Below the pieces are notes generated by a model. It was not told where the DNA came from. It did not search any database and saw only the letters and a list, made by a program, of their open reading frames with translations. DNA of 64,000 bases. Origin: Tritrichomonas foetus. Its lineage: Eukaryota; Parabasalia; Tritrichomonadida; Tritrichomonadidae. Positions within the stretch are counted from its first letter, which is position 1. Each line of letters opens with the position of its first letter. Both the position numbers and the translations under genes were made by a program. Where the stretch lies: contig MLAK01000753.1 in assembly GCA_001839685.1 (NCBI GenBank), positions 1 to 64,000 on the forward strand, in the 5' to 3' direction. Positions 46,230 through 54,304 of this stretch are shown piece after piece.

Positions 46230-47963
46230 ATGTATAGAAATACTAGTCTATATTTTTGGATAAATGATAAAATGCTGCAAAACTCAATGGTGAACTCATC
46301 AATGTCTATATGGCCATGTAATAAAAGCTTGGCTGACGATATTGGTGTTCCTATTGTTTTAGAATATCGACCTTATGATAGTGATAACATGTTTTCTGAT
46401 TTATTAACAACAAATTTACCAAAATGCAGCTATTGTTCAGCATTTATTACATCTGCATTTTCTATTGACCGAGATAAACATGTTCAATGTCCATTTTGTG
46501 GTAATGATTTCCAATTACCAAATTCTTATGATATCACATATCATAATTTTAAAATTGATCAAAAAATAGATGATTTTTCACTTTATTTATGTTTTGTAAT
46601 TGACTTGGATTGTTCAGAAGAATACTCTCAAGTATTGAAAGTTTATTTTTCAGTTGCTTTGAAAGCACTTTTACCAGATATGGAATTTATGGTTGCTTTT
46701 ATTCGGAAAAATAGATTTCATTTTGTTAAGCTATTTAATGACATTCCAAAAATCTTTTCTTTTGATCCATCAATTTCACTTTTTGAAACACTTGAAATTA
46801 ACTCACTTCTTAACAATGTGAAAAATATTTCATTAATTGAAGATTTATTTTTTTGTGACCTCCATCCAAATTCGCAAAATAATTCACAACTGCATGAAAT
46901 TATTGATTTTTCAAATTTATTTTCGAGTTGTCCTGATAATACTTTCATTAAATTCATTATGTTTTCACCTAACCATGTTTCAAACAAGTGTGCTTCATTA
47001 CTTTCATTTGATTGGATTTCACCAATCGAAAAGAATAATTGTCAAAACATTGATGGTTTCTATTTAAATCCAAAAGATATTGATAATATTGAAATTCAAA
47101 TTCAAACAATGATTCAGAGATATAAAACATCGACTTATGCAGTGAATGTAAGTACACAATCATTTATTCCTAAACAATTTGAGATATCACCAATGGTTTG
47201 TACAAAACCATCATATCGAAATGGATCATCAATAATTTTCACAATTTCATTCCCACGACTTTTTTCTACTTTCAAAGAAATTCACATTCAATTTGTATCA
47301 AACTACATTTTCATTCTTCCTGATGGGATTGCGAAAAGGAGAACACAGGTTAATTCTCTAAAATTTTTCACATCAAAAGATATTCTTCCAATATTAAGAA
47401 CTGTTGATACTTCAGTTGTTTGGCGAAATCTGAATTCAAGGAATGAAGAAAAAGAATTCATTAAAAAATTATTAGAAATCTATAAATCAAAAATTATTGA
47501 TGGAATGCCAGGAACAACTAAACAATTTGATCCATTTTTTACATTACTTCCAAATTTGCAATGGTTTCTCAAATTTTATTTGACCAATACCAAGCCAATA
47601 AATTCCAAATTTGTGATTGAAAATGAAAGAAAAATGGTGAGGTTTTGTCAATGTGTATCTTTTTGGGAAAATCAAGAAAATAAAATCGAAGAAATGTCAA
47701 TTTCTTACGCCGATTCAAATAAGCTATTGAAATCTCCACCTATTGTAATTGTTGACAATTGTACCATCATTGATCTATTTATGGATGACCAAATTATTAA
47801 AAATAGTCGACTTGATCGAGAAATAGAAAGAAGAATACTGCGTAGATTCCCCGTACCCACAGTTCGGATCATGCCAAGAGAAACATTATTTTTGCGTTGG
47901 CCTTATAAAGATAACTATGACCATATTCGAGAAACTTTTGATCCAACATACAAGAAAATGTGA
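46230..47963 (+). CDS. SEC23: Divergent Sec23-like COPII coat subunit
   Basis: A 577-residue protein with the Sec23/Sec24 order. A short leader (SIWPCNKSLADDIGVPIVLEYRP) is the first beta-barrel strand. The zinc finger follows: C66-x2-C69 (KCSYCS) and C87-x2-C90 (QCPFCG). The von Willebrand-like trunk (about 110-320) begins LYLCFVIDLD. A beta-sandwich and helical part (about 320-500) follow. The C-terminal gelsolin-like domain ends with LDREIERRILRRFPVPTVR. Sec23 is the Sar1 GTPase-activating subunit of COPII at ER exit sites. It is about 190 residues shorter than yeast or human Sec23, with reduced trunk and helical regions. The true start may be a later ATG (46272 or 46287). TGACCAAATATG overlaps the first ATG. 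Confidence 0.74.
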   Translation: MYRNTSLYFWINDKMLQNSMVNSSMSIWPCNKSLADDIGVPIVLEYRPYDSDNMFSDLLTTNLPKCSYCSAFITSAFSIDRDKHVQCPFCGNDFQLPNSYDITYHNFKIDQKIDDFSLYLCFVIDLDCSEEYSQVLKVYFSVALKALLPDMEFMVAFIRKNRFHFVKLFNDIPKIFSFDPSISLFETLEINSLLNNVKNISLIEDLFFCDLHPNSQNNSQLHEIIDFSNLFSSCPDNTFIKFIMFSPNHVSNKCASLLSFDWISPIEKNNCQNIDGFYLNPKDIDNIEIQIQTMIQRYKTSTYAVNVSTQSFIPKQFEISPMVCTKPSYRNGSSIIFTISFPRLFSTFKEIHIQFVSNYIFILPDGIAKRRTQVNSLKFFTSKDILPILRTVDTSVVWRNLNSRNEEKEFIKKLLEIYKSKIIDGMPGTTKQFDPFFTLLPNLQWFLKFYLTNTKPINSKFVIENERKMVRFCQCVSFWENQENKIEEMSISYADSNKLLKSPPIVIVDNCTIIDLFMDDQIIKNSRLDREIERRILRRFPVPTVRIMPRETLFLRWPYKDNYDHIRETFDPTYKKM

Positions 47964-48098
47964 TTATAATACTTTATTATTGCTCTTTATTATAGTTCTT
48001 TGTTATTGTGTTGTTAGATGAATAAACTGTTATTAAAATAGAGATTTTTATCGTTGCGGTTTTTTGGTTAAATATTCGCCTTTTCTTTTTAAAATAAC

Positions 48099-48476
48099 AT
48101 GAAGAAATTTAATGATGAAATTATCTCTTATCAAATTAATAGAATATCTAATAAATATAATGCTTGCAATATTCATCATCAGAATTATTTTGAGCCAGAA
48201 TTACATCCAATGAATGATAAATTATCTAATCGAAAAAACGATTTTTTGAATAGAAAAGATAAATGTACAGTAGACATGCCACAAAAAAGAAACCAAACAA
48301 ACTCAAAAAATGACGGTGTGATTTCTTGGCCTCAAATTTCTTCAATTATTGTTTCACCCAGGAACACCAACAAACAAACAACAAAACGGAATGAAGCAAA
48401 TACCAAAAGGAATTTATCAGTGGAAAAAGAAAAAAATACTCATAAAACTCAATCAAAATCGCATGGTAAAATTTAA
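48099..48476 (+). CDS. Small basic protein of unknown function
   Basis: A 125-residue frame rich in Asn, Lys, Arg and Thr, low complexity, with no domain. It opens with a helix-like segment (KKFNDEIISYQINRISNKY), and the last 50 residues are lysine-rich, which could be nucleic-acid binding or disordered. It has an ATG and an upstream region with TATCGTTGCGGTTTTTTGG, a Myb-type site on the other strand. It might be a real gene or chance; slightly favoured as real because the frame is longer than its neighbours. Confidence 0.4.
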   Translation: MKKFNDEIISYQINRISNKYNACNIHHQNYFEPELHPMNDKLSNRKNDFLNRKDKCTVDMPQKRNQTNSKNDGVISWPQISSIIVSPRNTNKQTTKRNEANTKRNLSVEKEKNTHKTQSKSHGKI

Positions 48477-49296
48477 CTTTTATTTCTTGTTGGAAAATGT
48501 TTCAAATAACAGCCCAACAATATGAGCAGAAACGATTTCTTGAAATGAATGGCAAATAACAATGAAGCTCTCTTTTTAAAGTGCACTCCACAATAGAATG
48601 AATAGAATAAGTGAGTTCTTATCTGAAATGATTTGCAAATCAACAATTTTGTATTAAAGCAATTCATGGTTTCACATTTCCATATTTTTGTCAAAGACAA
48701 TCTACACTCATGAAAACGGAAATGCTAATATTTCATAAGCAATCTAAATATACAGTATAGCCATCGAAAAATGGTCAAATCTCATTCTTTTCTGTCTTTA
48801 GCTAATAAACTAAATAAATTTTATTTAATCATAACTTTAATCATATTCGTGTGATAAATGCTAAAAATGCTTCATAAAAATCCTTTTTGAAATCGATTGC
48901 GAAATACAAATAGCAGTATTTTGATTGAATATACAAGGAGTAAAATTAAAATGCTGATTCAAAATAAAAAAAAGTCAAACAACATTCGTACAGTAAGGGT
49001 GAAAAAAAAAAATTAATCAAATAAGAAAAAAATGAAAAATATAGGACTCGCACTTATGCCCCAAATGATTTTGAAAAGCGAAAAGCGTGGGCATATGGAT
49101 ATTTAGATAATTAGCATTTTATATAGCATATCTTCCATTTTTTATCATTTATCACACGAATATGATTAAAGTTATGATTAAATAAAATTTATTTAGTTTA
49201 ATGAAAAAAGTATATAATAACATATGTAATTATAAAATATTATTTAGGAAATAAATAAAAAAAACCAAAATGAAAAGTAAAATGGAACAAAAATGT
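48477..49296. other. Intergenic region hosting a MITE-like element
   Basis: About 820 bp between the small basic gene and Nup62. It contains the inverted-repeat element at 48806-49200. A 75-codon minus frame at 48473-48700 is not called. Confidence 0.5.
48806..49200. mobile_element. MITE-like element with long terminal inverted repeats
   Basis: The ends are perfect inverted repeats of 55 bp: 48806-48860 is the exact reverse complement of 49146-49200, and with one mismatch the arms extend to 62 bp. The outer ends start TAAACTAAATAAATTTTATT. A TA dinucleotide is at both edges, consistent with a TA target-site duplication as used by Tc1/mariner-type transposases. The element is 395 bp long with no open reading frame; the interior is AT-rich with poly-A tracts. 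It fits a non-autonomous DNA transposon (MITE). The perfection of the repeats implies recent insertion or an active source. A hairpin-forming regulatory sequence would be the alternative. Confidence 0.82.
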
Positions 49297-50010
49297 CTAT
49301 GCTGTATCCGGGAGACTCTTCATGATCGCATCAAGTTTCTCTTCTATTGTTGCACATTGGTTTGCAATCCACTGCATCGAATCGAGGTGGCAGTTAGCGA
49401 TTTGTGCAACTTTGTCAATGTCTGATGTAGAATCTGCAGCATTTTCGCTTTCTGTTTGTTCAACAATTTCTTTGAGCTGTGATTCCATCTCCAAAAAGTC
49501 TTCACCGAGTTTTTTGGCCGTTGCGTAAAGCTTCGATCTTTGGTCGTTTGTTAGCGCAGTAGATTTATTAGTTTTTTCGCGTAAAGTGTTGATGAAAGTT
49601 TCCTGTTCTTGAAGGAGTGAGTTTGCCGACTGCGCAAGCTCTTTTTGAGAGCCTTCGACGGTTTTTATCTGACTCTCCAAAAATATCATCAAATCTAGGC
49701 AGTCGTAGATCGAGCGGTCCCAGCGAGCAATTTGGCGGGCTTGGGTTTGAAATTGGCGAGCTTGCTGTTCGAGTTGAGATTCCATAGTTTCGAGAACGTT
49801 TTTCACGGTTTTGTTCTTCAATTCGGGCGGAATATTTACTGGCTCAGATGCGGCTGCTCCAGTTGTGCCTGGTTTGGAGGTGTTATTGGTTTGAAAATTA
49901 AAAGAGAAGGCTGGGCCTGTTGAAGTGGTTGAAGCTGTAGATGAGGTTCCGGTTGTTCCTGTAGAACTTGATGTGTTTGAAGTAGGTGCTTTCCCAAAAT
50001 TGAAATTCAT
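49297..50010 (-). CDS. NUP62: Nucleoporin Nup62/Nsp1 homologue
   Basis: A 237-residue protein from the ATG at 50010. The first 70 residues are Ser/Thr/Gly-rich with a single FG (FNFGKAP) and FSFNFQ segments, a minimal FG region. The remaining residues form the Nsp1_C coiled coil, with NIPPELKNKTVKNVLETMESQLEQQARQF, IARWDRSIYDCLDLMIFLE and LDSMQWIANQCATIEEKLD in family order. Nup62/Nsp1 occupies the central channel of the nuclear pore with Nup54 and Nup58. The FG part is strikingly short compared with yeast or human. A pair of GGTCAA elements lies in the gap shared with the porin gene. Confidence 0.92.
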   Translation of the reverse strand: MNFNFGKAPTSNTSSSTGTTGTSSTASTTSTGPAFSFNFQTNNTSKPGTTGAAASEPVNIPPELKNKTVKNVLETMESQLEQQARQFQTQARQIARWDRSIYDCLDLMIFLESQIKTVEGSQKELAQSANSLLQEQETFINTLREKTNKSTALTNDQRSKLYATAKKLGEDFLEMESQLKEIVEQTESENAADSTSDIDKVAQIANCHLDSMQWIANQCATIEEKLDAIMKSLPDTA

Positions 50011-50142
50011 CAAATAAATCGACTTTAGTGATCCTGAAATATGGTCAAATTTAAGGTAAAAATTTGATAATGAATATGGTCAATAATTGTTGACAAGAAT
50101 ATCTCAACCAAAGGTGAATATCATTCGAGAATAATTTAGTGA

Positions 50143-50148
50143 CCGTTT
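50143..50148 (+). promoter_or_regulatory. Myb-type core before the porin gene
   Basis: GTGACCGTTTATTAAATG: CCGTTT lies 6 bp before the ATG (reverse complement AAACGG). GGTCAA also occurs at 50043-50048 and 50078-50083. Inferred core promoter. Confidence 0.4.
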
Positions 50149-50153
50149 ATTAA

Positions 50154-51029
50154 ATGGGAACATCAAACTCAGCAGCTTTGGGATTTAACGAGATCTCCCA
50201 TGCCTGCCTCGGAATTAGCAACAACAGACCGAAACCAGGATTTATATTCACATTTCTAAAAAGAACATCTCCAAATTTTTTAGCATCTAGCACATTCGCA
50301 TTACAGCAAAAATTCAATCCAGAAGATCCCAGCTATCCAGGAGTGTTTATGGGCTCACTTTCTTCGAGTTTTGACGAATTTAATATATCAGCAACAATTC
50401 AAAATTCTAACGGTTTAGACTTCCAATCCCTCATTATAAACGGTCAGCTACCAGTCACAGAAAATATTGGATGCAGTTTAGTCGCCAATCTTAACAAAAA
50501 TCCACATTATCAAATATTGACCAATCTAAACTCAAAAATTGCCTCTGGAGAGTTTTCGCTTGCTGTTTCAGATAATTTTTCACAGATTGGCTATGAAATC
50601 AACTCAGGACTAGCTCTCAATGATCTGATATTTGCTGGTCTTGGATTATCTCAGGAAAGTCAAGAATCACCAATCACTCTCAAAACAGCAGGATTTGTTG
50701 ATTTAAAGATTCTTCAATTTTCATCAAGCTTCACTCACCAACTCAGCACTCACCAATCATTATTTTCGTTTGGAACAAACCTCGTCCTTGATCCAAACAA
50801 TATCGTAAATGTGTCATGCATTAAAGGAGGTGAAAATGAAAGTGCCGCCATTGGATACGTGTGTGGAATAAGAGGAACTTCCATCAACTCTACGCTTTCA
50901 ACTGACGGCGCACTCACTTCAAAATTGACGCGAGCCATTTCGGAGAACATGACGATGACTGCAGGAGTTTCTGTGACTCTTACGCCACTTTCATGCTCGC
51001 CATCACTTGAAGTTCAAGTTTCTGCTTGA
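50154..51029 (+). CDS. Tom40/VDAC-like outer membrane porin
   Basis: A 291-residue protein with the alternating polar/hydrophobic pattern of a 19-stranded eukaryotic porin (Porin3 family). Many strands end in aromatic or glycine residues (GFIFTFLKR, FMGSLSSSF, GVSVTLTPL), and the last strand is SPSLEVQVSA, like a C-terminal beta-signal for SAM insertion. There is no N-terminal presequence and no helix bundle. In trichomonads, members of this family form the preprotein channel or metabolite pore of the hydrogenosome. It may be Tom40-like or VDAC-like; the length (about 290) suits both. It shares an upstream gap of 143 bp with Nup62. Confidence 0.68.
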   Translation: MGTSNSAALGFNEISHACLGISNNRPKPGFIFTFLKRTSPNFLASSTFALQQKFNPEDPSYPGVFMGSLSSSFDEFNISATIQNSNGLDFQSLIINGQLPVTENIGCSLVANLNKNPHYQILTNLNSKIASGEFSLAVSDNFSQIGYEINSGLALNDLIFAGLGLSQESQESPITLKTAGFVDLKILQFSSSFTHQLSTHQSLFSFGTNLVLDPNNIVNVSCIKGGENESAAIGYVCGIRGTSINSTLSTDGALTSKLTRAISENMTMTAGVSVTLTPLSCSPSLEVQVSA

Positions 51030-51094
51030 AACGAACAAATTTTCAATTTATTTATTATTTTTTTGATATTTGATTAATAAATATAAAATGTTTA

Positions 51095-51285
51095 ATTGTT
51101 TGTTTGCTGTTTAGATGTTTGTTTGTTGTTTAAATGTTTGTTTGTTGTTTAAATGCCTGTTTGTTGTTTAAATGTCTGTTTGTTGTTTAAATGTTTGTTT
51201 GCTGTTTAAATGTTTGTTTGTTGTTTAAATGTTTGTTTGCTGTTTAAATGTTTGTTTGTTGTTTAAATGTTTGTTTGTTGTTTAT
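51095..51285. repeat. 19-bp minisatellite
   Basis: Ten copies of ATGTTTGTTTGTTGTTTAA with a few C/T or G/C variants. It begins about 65 bp after the porin stop codon and probably lies in or beyond the 3' UTR. Confidence 0.95.
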
Positions 51286-51707
51286 TTATTGTTTGTTTGT
51301 GTGCTAGATATCTTAATAATACGGAGTAATTAAGTTACTTCTGACAAATATTTTTTTCAACACATCACAAAGTGTGGCGATATGATCTCATCTGCACATT
51401 CTGATCTTGTGAAAATGATGAATTAGTTGTATTGTATATGATTGTGATTCAGTCTACTTTATAAAATTGCATTAGGATCAATTCATTCAAAATTCTCTTT
51501 CATTTTATATGATCCATTTATTCAAATAAAAGAATTCGTATGAGAAAACATGCTGTGAGCATTCTACTGACAAAACCATGGAGTAAAATCAAAGAAAATA
51601 TGCAAAGGTCAAATGTTATCAAAATATATGATTTAATAGTATCAATGGTTAATTCTACCAGATTTTTGATTGTTTTGCTGGAAACTTGAATGTGACGACG
51701 ATATAGA

Positions 51708-51722
51708 AACGGTTATGGTCAA
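51708..51722 (+). promoter_or_regulatory. AACGG plus GGTCAA composite element
   Basis: AACGGTTATGGTCAA, 26-41 bp upstream of the ATG at 51749. It combines both recurring motifs within 15 bp and is the clearest promoter candidate of the window. Confidence 0.5.
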
Positions 51723-51748
51723 TTTTTGGTTATTTAAATTGTTGAGAA

Positions 51749-52453
51749 ATGGATGATAGTGATCAAGATGTGGCTGACCAGATTTACTTCTGGCAGAAAG
51801 AATTTGATGATCTAAAGAAGAGTTTTTCCCAATTATTTTCTAAAGAAAATGAACTCTTTGAATCTCAAATGAATGAAATTACTAAAAATCATGAATACAA
51901 GTTAGAAATGCTTGAAAAATGGAGAAAAGATAGTGAGGAATCAATTGATAAAGACATGGAAGTTAAAATAGAATATTTGAAAGAAGATTGCCAACAAAAA
52001 ATATCTGAAATTCCATTTTTCTTAAAACAATCAATTCAAAAACAATTCACAAAACTTAAAAATGAATTTTCTGATGTTTTTGATAAATTCACTGACAAAG
52101 ACATTCCTTTCATTGAAGAATTTTCAAAAGACGATAAAATTTCAATTTATGAAGTTGACACAACCAACCAACCATTTTTAACTGTGGCAGAAATGAAGAA
52201 GGATGAAGAAAAAGTTTACGCACATCCAAGTGCAGAATTTAGGTTCGATTCTGGACGACTCATCAGTGGCAATTCTGTTTTTTGTGTTGGATCAGATATT
52301 TCTGTCAGATTTGGGAAAATGCAACCAATAAATGCTACTATTTCTAATATATTCAATGAAAAAATTGAATTGATGACTCCAGGTGCATCAAAGTCCATAT
52401 TTATTACAATTGAGTCTTTAAATGCACATTTAGTGAAGATATATTTGAATTAG
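51749..52453 (+). CDS. Sds3/BRMS1-like chromatin protein
   Basis: A 234-residue protein. The N-terminal 125 residues form an acidic-basic coiled coil (EFDDLKKSFSQLFSKENEL, HEYKLEMLEKWRKDSEESID), as in the Sds3/BRMS1 family. The C-terminal 75 residues resemble the Sds3 capping region: LISGNSVFCVGSDISVRFG is followed by a beta segment ending in TIESLNAHLVKIYL, comparable to YGKRWYTRGQPVYV...MRIYLGQLQRG of SUDS3. Sds3 proteins bridge Sin3 and histone deacetylase in repressor complexes. Sequence similarity is weak by eye, so the domain order carries the call. A plain coiled-coil protein is the alternative. A composite AACGG-GGTCAA promoter lies just upstream. Confidence 0.5.
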   Translation: MDDSDQDVADQIYFWQKEFDDLKKSFSQLFSKENELFESQMNEITKNHEYKLEMLEKWRKDSEESIDKDMEVKIEYLKEDCQQKISEIPFFLKQSIQKQFTKLKNEFSDVFDKFTDKDIPFIEEFSKDDKISIYEVDTTNQPFLTVAEMKKDEEKVYAHPSAEFRFDSGRLISGNSVFCVGSDISVRFGKMQPINATISNIFNEKIELMTPGASKSIFITIESLNAHLVKIYLN

Positions 52454-52486
52454 ATATTGTTAATTTATAATAAATATAGTTCTTTA

Positions 52487-52608
52487 TGATGTTTTGTTTT
52501 TGATATTGTTTTTGTTTTTGATATTGTTTTTGTTTTTGATATTGTTTTTGTTTTTGATATTGTTTTTGTTTTTGATATTGTTTTTGTTTTTGATATTGCT
52601 TTGGTTGG
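52487..52608. repeat. 18-bp minisatellite
   Basis: Five perfect copies of TGATATTGTTTTTGTTTT (52501-52590), with partial or diverged copies at both ends. It starts about 35 bp after the Sds3-like stop. The minus-strand frame it generates (repeated QKQYQK) is not called as a gene. Confidence 0.95.
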
Positions 52609-53420
52609 TTTTGAGTGTTAGATGACTGAAGTATGAATACAATCATTGATCAATTATTATCACTCCATCATAATAGAAACAAAACATCTTTATCTAATTT
52701 TATGTAAATATTCTTTGATTATAAGAGTGTTATAATGTATCATGATGTTCATGTGAGAAGATAGTAATATATATGGCATATTAAAGTAATAGAAATCGAA
52801 AAGAAAACGATTTTTATATCACAAGCTTTTTCATCTAATAATAGACAATATAAAATTATATACCAAAACTTTTTCACTTTGCGGAAGCCATTTTAATCTA
52901 AAGATCAGACTTGTTATATTTTTTCCTGTTTTTGATGACATAATCTCCTGATTTTTAAATTTAATGTTTCCCTTCCAGGAGAAAAATGTGATTAAAAAAG
53001 GAATTAAGCAGTTTTATTTTACATCTAATAGCTAATTCATATGTTTGAAATTTTAAAGCAAAGATTCATAATATCAATTGCTAATAATGGTGATGAAATA
53101 ATAGTGTTTTCTCTTTCCATTCTTACATTTTGGGGCATTTCTCCTTCAATTCAACCATATTTATCGCGAATTCAGAATCCTTAAATCTTTTAGAAACAAT
53201 TCACTCTATCTTTTCATCTATTTCTACATCCATTTCTTCTTTAGTTTTTTTTTCACCAACATGACCAACAAATTAATTGCGATTGGATTAAATTGGCGTT
53301 AACTTTAAAAATATAATTGAGAAGACATTTGACTAATTAGTTCATTAAGATTATCAATTATATTTAAAATATATATGAAATTAGCTGAGTATTCCTGCTG
53401 TACTTCTAATTATTTACTGA

Positions 53421-53606
53421 TTAATGATGTTGAGTTCCTTGGAAGATATATTGATCATTAAATTTGGGATTTGATAAAAATTCTTTGATTTCTGATTTAT
53501 TCATTTCACAATAATCTAAGTCTGTTAAGAATCGTTGAATTTGATTTTTATTATTGGCTGACACTTCATAGTTTTTATTAAATTTCTGATATAAATCTGG
53601 ACTTAA
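53421..53606 (-). pseudogene. Coding-like fragment of unknown family
   Basis: A 61-codon minus-strand frame lacking an ATG reads as typical coding sequence: it contains SPDLYQKFNKNYEV, RFLTDLDYCEMNK and FLSNPKFNDQYIF, and ends at a TAA. Just upstream a shifted frame has IELSKEII. This suggests the 3' end of a gene with a frameshift and lost 5' part. No family is recognised. Confidence 0.4.
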
Positions 53607-54145
53607 TTATTTCTTTACTTAATTCAATCTTTCCTTAATTCATTACATACATGATTACATAGAAACTTATTCAATTGCTTCTTTTCTTGTTTATTTCATT
53701 CATAATCAAATTAATGAGTTAACTCCATACTACATTAATCATTTACACTATCAATATATTCCATCTTAACTTTACAATTCCACTTCCAAAATATCATATG
53801 TAAATAGAGATATAGACGATTTAAATCTACAAGATATCTTTGAAAATTGAATTAATAAAATAATGAATAATAATTGAATTAATTGAATGCACATCTCAAT
53901 TTATTCACGGCCAGCTAATTAATCTTCATCTCTATCTTGAAGATCAATAACATAAGTGATGTTGTTTCGGTTCTATCAACATTCTTTTCAATATTTTATC
54001 TAACTTAATCATTTTTGGTGATTTTTGGTAATAATATCAGTGTGATAACCACACACTAGTAGCACCGGCACTGAAATCAAAATTGAATGAAACTGAAATC
54101 ATAGTCAGCACTCAATTTTGATATAACTTTTTCGTCTCTCATTCA

Positions 54146-54252
54146 AAATAATGTTTTCACAGTCCTCAAATGGGCCGTGCTTGTTGATCGCCCAAAGGGA
54201 TTTCTTTCAGTCACTTTCATAACAAGCCATGCCAAACACGGAAATAACGAAA
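54146..54252. ncRNA. Candidate structured RNA or conserved element
   Basis: This roughly 105-bp patch is richer in G and C than anything around it and does not read as a gene. It has local stems: TGGGC (54172-54176) with GCCCA (54191-54195), and alternatively CGTGCTTGTT (54177-54186) pairing with AACAAG (54223-54228) plus CACG (54239-54242). I could not match it to U1-U6, U3, 7SL, RNase P or a tRNA. The strand is not determined. Weak evidence. Confidence 0.3.
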
Positions 54253-54304
54253 AGTTTAGAAAAGAGAAAAATTAAATATCGTGGCTGCTTTAGTTATCAG
54301 AGTT

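Larger units (their letters stand above)
51030..51748. other. Intergenic region with a minisatellite and two GGTCAA sites
   Basis: After the minisatellite (51095-51285) the DNA is AT-rich. AAAGGTCAAATG (51604-51615) and AACGGTTATGGTCAA (51708-51722) precede the next gene. No other feature. Confidence 0.5.
52609..54304. other. Long gene-free region with a relic and an RNA-like patch
   Basis: About 1.7 kb between convergent genes. Mostly AT-rich. The minus strand at 53421-53606 reads as a coding-like frame without a start codon, listed separately. Around 54150-54250 the base composition becomes more GC-rich, also listed separately. Confidence 0.5.

Noticed and set aside
48806..49200. Interpretation as a bacterial-type terminator or gene-end hairpin
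   Set aside because: The arms are 55-62 bp with a 280-bp interior, far longer than any terminator stem.
52404..52646. Minus-strand frame with QKQYQK repeats
   Set aside because: Lies on the 18-bp minisatellite and overlaps the end of a real gene.
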